A stretch of DNA of 64,000 bases, taken from assembly GCA_013396635.1 (NCBI GenBank), contig WBMW01003192.1, positions 425,484 through 489,483 on the forward strand, written 5' to 3'. Positions 1 through 10,203 of this stretch are shown in pieces. The notes beneath the pieces are model-generated. The model searched no databases and had not been told where the DNA came from. It was given only the letters and a program-made list of their open reading frames with translations. Both the position numbers and the translations under genes were made by a program. Each line of letters begins with the position of its first letter. Positions within the stretch are counted from its first letter, which is position 1. Origin of the DNA: Penelope pileata (taxonomy: Eukaryota; Chordata; Aves; Galliformes; Cracidae).

Positions 1-629
1 GCCTTCTGGGTCCGTTTATTCTAGTGGGATTCTCATTTTTTCCTCAAAGATCTCTTTCCCATTAGATCAACACTGACAGTATACCCTTCCCCTTGTGATG
101 GCCAAACAACAGAGAGGTACGACCACCTGTCACCATGCCAACCCGCCCTGTGGGTGAGCAGAACAAGGCAGCAGCAGTGGCCGCTGCACAGACAGCTCCG
201 GGTGGGGCAAGGAGCCAAGGGTGGATGCAACAGGAGAGCATGGAGGGGTCGAAGGACTTTGAAGCAGAGGCAAAGAGGGCCGACGGCACACAGCCTATCG
301 AGCTACAGCCCAACAGCGCAGGACAAAAGGGTCTGAGCCCCCACGGTCCGGCAGAACCTGAGCCTGCCCGCTCAGGGTTCCACACACGGGGGAGAGACCT
401 TCTGTGGGCACCCACAGCCCGCAGAGCAGCTCCCATTTCAGATGGTTCTATACTCGGATTAAATTTTAATCCTGCTGGAGGACTTCGCTCCCCGTGGGGC
501 AGGCATCTCTCTTTACCCTCGCTGCCCATGCCCGCGTCCCCGCGGAAGGCCGCGGGGTCACGGCGCGGTGCCGCGGGGCAGAGCCGCCTCCCTCGGCCGC
601 GTCCCGGGCCGGCACTGCCGCCTGCCGTC

Positions 630-710
630 GAGCTGGGGCAGCGCGGGCNGCACCTCGAAGCCGAACGGGCCCAGCGCGCCGCGGAGCCGCTCCGCCACGC
701 GTTCCTCCAT
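630..710 (-). CDS. MMACHC: MMACHC (CblC) first coding exon, partial
   Basis: MMACHC is the cytosolic protein that removes the upper ligand of incoming cobalamin and passes the vitamin on for methionine and methylmalonyl-CoA metabolism. The start codon is at 710-708 on the minus strand. The first 20 residues read MEERVAERLRGALGPFGFEV, and PFGFEV is shared with the N-terminus of human MMACHC, whose first coding exon encodes about 27 residues. Codon 21 contains the ambiguous base at 649. After it the frame continues as P-A-L-P-Q, and I see no canonical donor where the human exon ends, so the left border is approximate. An in-frame ATG further upstream exists but does not match the family. All later exons, with the cobalamin-binding fold, lie beyond the left edge. 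The identification rests on a short match plus gene order. Confidence 0.75.
649..649. other. Single ambiguous base inside MMACHC exon 1
   Basis: One N lies in a GC-rich run and falls in codon 21 of MMACHC. It may hide a miscalled or collapsed stretch, because the reading after it departs from the expected family sequence and lacks a splice donor. Confidence 0.9.
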
Positions 711-759
711 GCCGCGCGGGGCACCACGGGAACGGGAGCTCCGGCCGCCCCCGCCACAG

Positions 760-775
760 CGTCTCCTAGGAGACG
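760..775. promoter_or_regulatory. 16-bp perfect palindrome in the MMACHC promoter, RFX X-box-like
   Basis: CGTCTCCTAGGAGACG is self-complementary over all 16 bases. It resembles a symmetric X-box bound by RFX factors (two half-sites meeting at CTAG), although the half-sites are not the strict consensus. It lies about 50 bases upstream of the MMACHC start codon and 6 bases from the ZNF143-type site. The palindrome is seen; the binding factor is a guess. Confidence 0.4.
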
Positions 776-781
776 GCCGCT

Positions 782-802
782 GGGCACCATGGGAGCTGTA
801 GT
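782..802 (-). promoter_or_regulatory. ZNF143 / THAP11 (SBS-type) site upstream of MMACHC
   Basis: Read on the minus strand, the sequence begins ACTACAGCTCCCATGGTGCC. This fits the long consensus bound by ZNF143, THAP11 and the co-factor HCFC1: ACTACA, two bases, TCCCA, a short variable stretch, then TGCC. It sits about 72-92 bases upstream of the MMACHC start codon. Human MMACHC expression is known to depend on HCFC1, THAP11 and ZNF143, so a match at this position is meaningful. Occupancy in this species is inferred. Confidence 0.65.
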
Positions 803-1847
803 GCCGCGCTGCCGTGTGGCCGCGGAGGAGCCGGCGGCCTCCTGCCCCGGTAACTCGGGGCTCTGGTGAGGTGGCCTCTCCGGTGGGAACAGGTTTTCCT
901 CGTACAGCTGCACCGCGTGCCCGGCTGTGCTCCGAAAGCAATGCCGCCCTTTACTGCATTAGCCCACGGCGGGAGAGGCGGGTGTGGGTGGGATGGCGGC
1001 GGAGGCCGACCCTCCCCGCCGGTGTCCCGTTACGTGTTGTTGCCGTGCGATAGATGGCAGCAGAGGGGCAGTGTGAGCAAAGGGAGTCTGACACGGGCTG
1101 GTGTGGGTCGGTGCTGCTCGCTGAGGTAGCAGCAAGGCTGCTGGGTTAAGCTTTTCTCTTCCCCTGTCTGAACGTGAGTGTTCCTTGCAGCTCCCCTGAT
1201 CCCTGCCAGCACATTTGCCACAAGGGAGGCCAAGCCGCAGAGCTGGGCCTTCGTACTGCAACCTCCCTAGCAGCTCGCCGTCCTCGTTACAGTTAGCTCT
1301 TGTGCAGCTTTTTCCAGCTGTTGGTGCTGAGTCAGCACCTTGGGTCTGCCAGGCCTCTGGGACAGAACTGCAAACATCCTATGTGAGGTTCCCATATACC
1401 TTCCAGAGCCCCAAGAGCTGTTTTCTTGTATCCATGTAGGAGGAGGACAGAAGGGTCACAGCTATCTTGTTTAGAATTAAGGCTTTTTCCTCCAAGTTTT
1501 CCTGTATTTCAGCTTACTACCTGTGTTCTTTCCTGCTCTATCTTACTCTCAGACAAAATCTGTTCTTATTCTTCCCCTCAGATCACACACTCACCTCCTG
1601 CCTTTCTCATTTCTTGTTCCAGAGGATCAGCGATCAGAGAACAACCCTTACAGCAGCTTGGAGGCCCTGCCAAGGAGGACAGAGGGGCTGAAGTGTGATT
1701 GCCACAATGAGCAAACGTACACCAGCTGCAGGGAGATTGTTCATCTCATCTGCATCCCAGTGCCAGCCGTCCATGAGAAGTGAAAGAGAAGTCAGTGCTG
1801 GTGCAGGGACATGGACAATGTTCAACTTTCAGCCTTTCTTTAAGCAG

Positions 1848-1912
1848 CAAAAAACTCTGGCAAAATTTGGATTATTTGAGGAAAACATTGGAGCAATTAC
1901 AGCATGAAGTCA
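1848..1912 (+). CDS. Candidate coiled-coil exon, possible CCDC163
   Basis: A pyrimidine-rich stretch ending in AAGCAG precedes 1848, and a consensus donor GTGAGT follows base 1912. In the frame using codons from 1849, the exon reads KKLWQNLDYLRKTLEQLQHEV. Hydrophobic residues L, L, L, L, L and V are spaced 4-3-4-3-4, a regular coiled-coil heptad. CCDC163 is the coiled-coil gene divergent from MMACHC in human, so strand and position fit. I do not remember its sequence well enough to confirm it. The exon could begin earlier, since that frame is open back to 1777. Other exons were not found; a second donor-bearing open stretch at about 2,659-2,804 (donor CATCAG|GTATAT) could belong to the same transcript. 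Confidence 0.35.
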
Positions 1913-2134
1913 GTGAGTGTTGTGCTCAGCTCCTTGCAGTGGTCTGAACTGTGATTCTGAGCAGAATGACCTATCACTGCCCAACGGAAACAGCCAGCCA
2001 GGGGGAAGCACTTCAGTGTTAGCTGAGAATCCCTGTTCTTGAAAATGAAACCAGGGAACAGTGGTGAACAGGCAGCACTTAAGGAGAAATAAAGAGGGCA
2101 GAGGGCTGGTGAGCTGTGACTCCATGCTGTGCTC

Positions 2135-2215
2135 TGGGAGAGCTGTGGGAGGAGAGCATACATGCAGCTTGCCTGCAATCTCCGAATCCATCCCTTGCCT
2201 TGGGAGAGCTGTGGG
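2135..2215. repeat. Spaced 15-bp direct repeat
   Basis: TGGGAGAGCTGTGGG occurs at 2135-2149 and again at 2201-2215, 66 bases apart. The spacer does not repeat. No function is apparent. Confidence 0.5.
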
Positions 2216-4906
2216 CGGATATGGTTTTGTTAGGTTTTGCCTGGCAACAGAGATGGAAAATCAGATGCAGAATGTAGGTTAACCATAGCCTTTTCTTTGG
2301 TCTTCGTGAAGTCAAGTTGCTTTGCAGCATGGGTCAACAAAAGGAGGAACTGTTGAACCAGATATCTACAAGTGGTGAAATGATGACAAGTCAAAGCTGA
2401 TACTACAAGGTGTGCTGCTTTATAGTTATGCCTCTTCCATGCAAAATCTATCACTGGATATTTTGATGCCCTGTGGCAGACGTACTGCTGGGATGAGCTA
2501 GCTTTGCAAGTGGAATCTATGTAGGAGAACCGAGTATTGAAATTTATGTATGGAGAATTTACTGTAAATAATAGCCGAGCTGAAAATGCTGTTGCTGCCT
2601 GCAAAAGAGGAAGCATTTTTATTAAATACTGTAGAACACCTGAGCATGGTTTTTCTGCAGAGCTTAACAGCGTTGTGGTGGATCAGAGGCTGCCTCTGGG
2701 AAGTGCTTGAAGTTCCATCTTTCTCACAGGCACTAGAAAATCTGCTGAGCAGCCACAAAGCTGTTCAGGCAAACTGGAGCACCCCGCAGAAGTGGCCACA
2801 TCAGGTATATACATCTCCAGAGAATTTCAGGGTTTCCCAAGTCTGTGCATGACACAGGAGAGCTGCTGCAGGGGCAAGTGCAGCTCCTGGGTTTCAAGGG
2901 GAATATCTGTCTGGGAGCTGCAGGAGTGTGTCACAGGAGGGTGCTGCTGACTGGTTGCTGTTCACAGCTCTGACAGGACAGCTGCTGTTGCAGCTAGCTC
3001 TCACAGGGCTTGCCTTGGCAAGCTCGGAGATTCTGGGGACCAATCTCTCATCTTACAGCTCTTGTTTGCCAGCTTCCCATATGCTGCCCTTTGTACCTGC
3101 CTGAGTAGATTATTTGTCTTGTGGGGCACAGTTAATCTCCATGGCTGGTGTAGTACTGTTTTTGTTGATGCTGAAGGTTGTAGATTTGTCAGCCTTGTGA
3201 GGTGAGGTCTTTTTAAATCCTGGACTGGAAAAGCTCAAGGTGGGTAAGGCTTAAGTGTCTGCCCTGTCCTGGAGAGGACCTCTGTCTAAATGTGGAGAAA
3301 GTGTTCAGTCCTGAGACAGGTAGTGAAGGGGGTGAAATGGCAGGCTGTTACTAACAGAGACGTTTGTACCCTGAGAGTTAGCACCTTCAGCTAATTCTGT
3401 GTGGGTGTTGTGAATGAGTACCTGCTGTTCCCTTCCTGGCTGTCCTTGGAACTGAGCTGACAGAATCTGAGTTAGCTTACCACTTCCCTGAGCCATCTCA
3501 CCCTCCTTGCATGATCAGGGCTGTTGCTGCCTCCTACCCAAGCCCTCTGCCCAGACACCAGCAGACTCCACATGCTCTTCTGGTTGCTGATTAGACAGTA
3601 CCTTGCTCAAATGACAGCAAGAAGTGGTGCTCATGTGAATTGCCTTAACTCTTAACTCTATCCCAGCCCTTCCTCGCTTTCCTTTCTCACCATGCTCTGC
3701 TGCTAGGAACTGGCTTTGCTCGTGCCTCTAACTGCTGCTAGCTTGGCCTTTGCTCCCCCCAGCCCCTACCCGAGGGCTCTGACCTGCTCCCTGGAGAGAA
3801 GAGTGATGCATGAGCTTCCTTGTTGAGGATCTTTAAATCTTTCTGGCTCTATTTAATTGTATACTTCTCTGTCCGACCCCAGCTGCCCTGGGATAGTTGC
3901 CAGATGTCCTAACTGCCACAGGTTTAGCTGGAGACTCACGTCACTGTCCCCAGAGTTCGCTTTCCCATACAGCCTTGTGTTACATTAAAACAGCAACCAG
4001 AGAATAAGGGGGAAAGCAGTGACGTCTTTTTGAGATGTTTCTGTCACAGGTGTATATATACTTTTTTAGGGAAACCACAACTCACCCATCTGTCTCCCTC
4101 AGGCCAGTGCTGACATCACATGGGCAACAGCGTGACTGGGTGTTGTCATGAAATGTTCACACAAAAGGGTCTTTCATTCTCTCTGTTCTCCAGAACAGTA
4201 AATAAATATCACCAAGCCACAACGTTGTATTGCCTGTAACATAAGGGATTTTCCTTCTACTTTCCATCCAAAGCTCTTGAAACCTTTTGCTGACCCAGCT
4301 AAGGGACCACTGCCCTACATTAGGCGGGAACACGAGACAGATAGTCACACAAATTGTTTGAAGGTTTGTGGCAGTTTGGTGACTGAAATGGAGTTAAAGG
4401 GTATCTTAATTCCATGTTTGCTCTTCTGATCTTTTTCGCTCATGACCACAAGCGTGTTACTGTCTGTATTAGTAGGGGAGTACTGGTGAACCCGGAGTGT
4501 GGAGCTCAGTATAGCTGTAGGTTTTCTTTGATAAATGATATTGTATCAACTTGGTGAGATGTTTCCAGGAATGGAACTTCATTTCACTTCTCCTATAGTT
4601 AAATATCAATTCCCTGTTTCTTTCTAGAAAAGCCTAAGGCCTTCCCTTACTATGTCCAACTGTCTGGCTGTGATTTAATGAGATGGATCTTTGCTGTCAA
4701 TATCAGCATAAAATGTGCCTCTGCTTTTTCCTGCACTGGCCTCACAGCACACTGCCTCATGAGTTTCTGCCACTGCAATTGTGCTGTAAATCCGATCAGA
4801 GAGCCGAGCTGGTTCTAACAAATGCATCATTGTTTTTGTGTTGTTGTTGTTGCTGTTTTTTTTTTAAGTAGTGGGTTTCACAGTGCTGCTGCTGGAAAAA
4901 TTTGTG

Positions 4907-4952
4907 CTGGCACAACTGAGATAACAGGACTGGCACAGCTGAGATAACAGGG
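4907..4952. repeat. 23-bp tandem duplication
   Basis: Two adjacent copies of a 23-base unit beginning CTGGCACA and containing CTGAGATAACAGG occupy 4907-4929 and 4930-4952. They differ at two positions, so the duplication is fairly recent or slowly diverging. Confidence 0.8.
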
Positions 4953-6662
4953 TTAGGTGGGAAGGGAGATGTTCTGCTGCCAGACACTTCATCTGCTGAA
5001 AACACAATTAGGTTGCTCAGCAAAAGTGCTTTCTGCTGCTGTGTGGCATGAATTTGTCTGAAACACTGTCAAAGTTGTTCTCGTACAATCCTCGTCCCCA
5101 GTAATTATTGTTCCAGTGGGTATTGCTAAGCTTAAGGAACTGTTAATGTTCCTTTTGCTTCAATCAGATCTACCATCTCTGACCTGAAACATAAATTGAA
5201 AAGTCTCTTCTTGAAGGAGGTGTCATTGACTGAGCCTGTAGGGAAAGGCAGAGGCAGTAAGTGAGGAATAGTTTCCATGTCACTACCACTCTGGGTGGTG
5301 TTATTCCAACCTTCTTTTGGTTTAGAGAACTTGTGGTCAGTTCAGGTGTCCTGTTGTTGCTTCCCAGCACAGAGTGACCCCTGCATTGGAAGGGTTTGGC
5401 ATTGTGATTGTGGCTTTGTGCAGAAATGAGCTGGCCCATTCTTTGTGCTTTAATCCTGCATGATTTAGAGTTGGTTGGAGCCATTGGTGTCAAAGACAGA
5501 TGAAATCCAGTACATTTTTGTACATTTTTGCCAATGTGTTTTCCTGCCAAGGTTTGTGTATCATGGGACTTGCTGTCTGCTGCCTTGTGCCATTGCTTAC
5601 ACTCATGCAAGAATAATTAAAAAGCCATTAAATCAGCATAGCAGCAGTATCTCCATGTGATAATAGCTGTCAGAAAAGGTAGACCGTGGAGGCTTAGGCT
5701 CGGCAACTTCATCCTTGAACTTTTGACCGAACCTGCTGCTTGCTTCATTTCTCTTAGGGAGAAGCAGAAACTTGCTGAGAGAGGCAGAGTGGTTTTCTCC
5801 ATCTTTGGGTGAGAATTCAGTCTCAGAATTCAATTTCAAAGACTTCAACTCCCATGAGCTTTCCAGCACTACAGAGACCAAAGCGCCTGAAGGTAAGTGA
5901 AGCGTGTGGCAGGTTCCTGCACCCTCAAGAACTAAAGAACTAGCTAGGTTTTTCACAATAATGCTAATAGTAGAGTTTGCAGAAACTCTCTATGTCCTAC
6001 TGTTCAGGCTACTCCAGAGTTCATACTGCTAGTTTGATCAGAAGCACTTGCTGCATCCATTTTTACTGGTGGGGGTGAGTATTAGGCTTGTAAAGGCGTG
6101 AAGGCAGTGGGATTTGGAGTCAGAGCCTAGTACTTAAGCTACAGTTAGAACTTTGCTCTGAAAGTGCTATTGCTATGGCAAGGACAGAGGTAACGTGTGT
6201 GTGCCTGCATCTTCTTTCATCCTCCCTCCCTGTCTAGTGTCAGGGTAATGTAAAGCTGCACGTGAGGGCCAATTATGATACTTATCACTTCCTCTGGCAG
6301 CGCCAAGATACCACTTTTTAATGTGGTTCCATCTTTGTTTTGGTGCTGACACACAGCCAGTGAGATTAGGAAGGTGGAAATTGCTCACTTCAAGAAGGTT
6401 CATCTCTCAGCCTCTTTATCCTTTTGGGTTTCTGCCTTGCTTTTAGGATATAAAACCTCCTTGTGTTTGCATTAATGCTTAGCATTAAAGGAAATCAGGA
6501 ACAAAGGGCTAATGTTCCTTTAAAAGAAAAAATTCATGCCCTACTTTAGTAAGATGCTTAAGATTCTTGTGAATGGAGGCTGTAAGGCATATTAAACTGC
6601 CCTGTATTCTGTTTTTCCGATTTACTAATCCTGCTGATTCAGACTTTACTAGCAAACCTGCA

Positions 6663-6750
6663 ACAACTGCTTTGTAGATGCAGTTGTAACCTGACATCTT
6701 TATAGATGTCAGGTTGTTGTGAGGACAAAGCCTAAGGAGGCTTCGTGTCC
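6663..6750. repeat. Three consecutive hairpin-forming inverted repeats
   Basis: Hairpin 1 pairs ACAACTGC (6663-6670) with GCAGTTGT (6680-6687) around a 9-base loop. Hairpin 2 starts at the next base and pairs AACCTGACATCT (6688-6699) with AGATGTCAGGTT (6704-6715) around the loop TTAT. Hairpin 3 pairs AAGCCT (6728-6733) with AGGCTT (6738-6743) around AAGG, flanked by GGAC/GTCC (6723-6726 and 6747-6750). The stems are perfect and the three lie head to tail in 88 bases. No known RNA family is recognised. Confidence 0.7.
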
Positions 6751-9700
6751 TATCAAGGGGTTATATTTTTCTCTTTAACATTTATTCTGAGGCACATGCC
6801 AGGTATGGACTCCTATATAGATGTTTGCCAATCAAATGCTGAAGCACTATCCTTCATTTAGTAAGAAGGACCTACTTTTCTGTCACTTAGTGTTAGTAGT
6901 AAATATTTATATCGTAGTGGCATCAGAAACCCTGACTAATATTGTAGCGGGGGCACTCAGTAGCTGAGTTGACACATGAACACCTATTTTAATTTGAACT
7001 TGCATAGCTTGCAAGGATGATTTTTGGTATTTTTCTGTTTTAGCAGAAGATGAATGAGCATGTTTTTGTATTAGAATTTGGCAGGGATTGCAGCCCACAC
7101 TGAACCAGCAGTGCTGGAGAGGCCAGACAGGCTGTCATTTGTTCTTAGGGCTGGTCTACGGGGTAAGAAGTCTGAGGAAGGCCAATTTGTTGTTCTGTTG
7201 GTGTAGATTGTAAAGATATCTCCACACTGTGTCTTGAGCTGGAGGAGAGCAGTGCTGGAAAAGAGGCCAGAAATATGCTGGAGCGAATGACCTCACCAGT
7301 GACCTGCCCTGCTTGAACTAAATCTGCATGACCTTTAATGTTAACAGAAAAATGCTCTCCTTACTATAGAGGATGGGGAAAACTGCCTGTTTGATGATGA
7401 AGGCTGTCTCCTGCACATGGGATAGTGCAGGAGGCAGAAGATCTTTGGCATTCCCTTTGATGCCTACTTCTCAGTCAAAGTAAAGGACCTTGGGATGCGG
7501 CACAGATTCAGGAAAGCTGTAAAGGGGACACAGCAGATCTTGGTTAGAACTCATTTGAAAAGCAGGCAGAGGTTGGTGCTGCTAATCTGAGAGTAGCAGC
7601 AGTAGTCATCAGGTGGGGACTGGAGCACAGACAAGACTGGATGCAGAGGCTGCTTCTGTGACCTTCATCTTGTTCGGTTGCATGAACTGTGGCTTTTGCT
7701 TTGAAGATCAATCTGAGATCAGTTAGATTTCTTTCACCAGGGAACAGCTGCTTTCCAGAGTTCAGCTCTGCTTCATGCAGTGGACTTGAATATGTGAACA
7801 GCCATTAGCAGATCATGGTCAGGATATAAAGGCCTGCTTGGGTAGCTTGAGTGTAAGTGAACAATTCTGTCACTCATTGTGGGCCACCAGGTTAGACTGT
7901 AAAACAAAGCGAGCTGTTTTGCCAGTGCTTCTCAGCCCCTTTTTAAAACAAGACAGGTTCCTTTTCTGCTAGTCAGCCACAAATAACATTGCGCCTGATT
8001 GCCTTCCTCCTAAAAGCTTTGAGATCCTTTTAAAGAAGTAAGTGAAAATTGTTTTCCTTTCCCCAAGCTTATCAGTAAGGAAATGGAAGAAATGATCAGA
8101 CTAGTGGCTCGATCCCCCATATGTGATCATAGCCAGGATTAGCACAAAGGAAAACTTTGCTAACCTTGCAGTTGTCCCCAGTAAAAGTCTTCTCAGTCAG
8201 AATTAAATGAATCCCTAAGTCTAGCTAAAAGGCATGTTGCAGAAACCATGAGCCTTGTCATGTTCCAAGCAGAACCTATAATTTAGCATCGAGAGCTTCT
8301 GTGATTCGGACATAACAGCAAGTTTTTAATACCAAAGAGGGCTGGCTGCTCATCCTTCTTCCTGCAGCTCCTGGGAAAGGCCAACGTGAAGGAAACACTT
8401 TCATGCCTGTGAGAGTCAATCTGTGGCAACTGTTGTGTCTAATTTCAGAGCAAAAGTACTTCTGAAGGAGAGAGGATTAAAACAGGGGAGGGGAGAAGTT
8501 ACCCTGCGGGAGATTGTCAACAGATGTTCCATTATAGTTCAAAGAGCGTTAGCAAAGGCTTCTGCTTCAGGGATATATTAATTCTGGGCAGTTCATCACA
8601 GGGAGACCTGTTTTATGGTTGGGAGGATACCTCTGGTAACTTAGCTCTTTCTTTATTTGAACTGTGGGTGGGGGATTGGGTCTACCTGTAAACAGAGAGG
8701 GAACTGAACAGTAGGAACAAAAACACACTTATTTTCTTGCAGCTGTGACCACTGCTCGTCTGATCAAGATCATGCTGGTTTTGTGGTTCAGAGAGTTATT
8801 TGGCTGATGGGTCTTTGAAAAGAAAAATTATTACAGAGGAACTGAGGCTAACCATTGTTAAACTGCTGGTGCATGAGAAGCAGACCTGTGTTAAGTATGT
8901 CTTTCAAGTGTATTTATTAGACAGGAAGTGGGAATAAGCACACAGAAGGCTGTGCAGCCTGCCATGCAGATCAGTACATTGATCCCTTTGTCTTTAAAAG
9001 GCACAAATCTATCAAGTTTGACACTGCCTAGCATCCTATCTATGTTTCCTTTGTGTTAATAGTTAACAATTGCTTATAAAAGCTTGCTAGTATTGGAATC
9101 TGCTATGGCAGGGGATGTAGTTTGCAAGCGATGTATCTCCAGCCACAACTGAAGTGTCCTATTCTGGGCAGATGTTAGTGCTTTACCATGTGAGACTGTT
9201 TTGAAGTTGTGTTTTGGGTAAGAGTTGGTTTTTCTCAGATCTGTGAGGAAACAGCATTTGTGTGTGGAAGTATATTCATTCAAATGTGATTGTAGGGGGA
9301 AGTTTGAAGACCTTAATCATCATACGAAGTTCTGTGGAATTTAAAAAAACAAAACAAAAAACACAGTTTAGGAAGCCCAGTACTGAGAGAAACTTTGACA
9401 ACATGGTCATGGTCTTCCAGCTTTGCTTGTCACTTAGTGACACATCAGCAGGACCACATATTTGGCTGTTTCATGGACAGGAAGCATATGATTTCTTTTT
9501 ACTTTGTGGGGGATGGAAGGGAGGATTGGAGATCCCTCTTTCATTTTCTGCTATGCAGTGAAGCAGAGTTAGAAATTAGATGGGAACATCCCTGGCAGAG
9601 GTTCAGGAGGTACACTTAGACAATCTCATCCCTCTTCCCCCATGAGAAATCTGCGTTTTTACTGAATTGAACACAGTAATAGGTAATTGAGTATAAATAA

Positions 9701-10170
9701 TGTGGAGGCATGCATCCTCCTTTCCTTCTTAGGTATTTGGAAAATGACAGTAGGCATTTTCCATTTTCACCTGAGTATGAGAACATTGCTTGGCTGCTGG
9801 CTGAAAGCTTCCCAGGCTGTGCATCATTTCGTAGCCTTCATTACTGAAAGTTTACTGCTGTGCCCCCCAGCTAGTTTCTGCACTCCTGCCCCCTGAATCA
9901 GTGCGATGCTTCTTGCATTCTGCTTTAAGTGGTAGTAAGCACAGGACTGTTAACCACAGGAGAACCTCACAGGGTTGTTGGTTTTAACAGTTCCACATGC
10001 TGCCTTGTTCATTCCAGTGTTCCTCACGGCAGTTTCTCTGCGAACAGTCGCCTTACTTACAGACTTGCAGTGTGACATGAAGAGACAATGTCCAAACTTA
10101 ACTACAGGCACTGAGCCACAAGGGACAACTGAGTGGGCAGAGAACTGGCATGCAGAGCAGGTGGCACAGC

Positions 10171-10203
10171 ACCTCTGTGTCACCTCTGCGTCACCTCTGC
10201 CTG
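10171..10203. repeat. Three-copy 11-bp tandem repeat
   Basis: The unit ACCTCTGNGTC is repeated about three times in a row. It is a simple local expansion with no associated gene. Confidence 0.7.

Larger units (their letters stand above)
480..1040. promoter_or_regulatory. CpG island, probable bidirectional MMACHC / CCDC163 promoter
   Basis: This stretch is very GC-rich and dense in CG dinucleotides, in contrast to both flanks. It contains the MMACHC start codon on the minus strand and a ZNF143/THAP11-type site at 782-802. In human, MMACHC and CCDC163 are arranged head to head and share a promoter. The same layout is expected here because MMACHC runs left and TESK2, which follows CCDC163, runs right. 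A possible first donor for a plus-strand transcript is CTCTG|GTGAGG after base 865, or CCCCG|GTAACT after 849. The island is seen directly; shared promoter use is inferred. Confidence 0.75.

Noticed and set aside
789..869. A plus-strand ATG frame (MGAVVPRCRVAAEEP) as the CCDC163 start.
   Set aside because: Its ATG lies inside the ZNF143-type promoter motif, so it is more likely upstream of or at the transcription start. No continuation was found.
62..913. A 283-codon minus-strand frame over the first kilobase.
   Set aside because: It overlaps MMACHC exon 1 in another frame, includes the N and CpG-island sequence, and shows no family resemblance.
5170..5610. A 146-codon minus-strand frame.
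   Set aside because: No family resemblance and no regulatory context; this length is expected by chance in a window this size.
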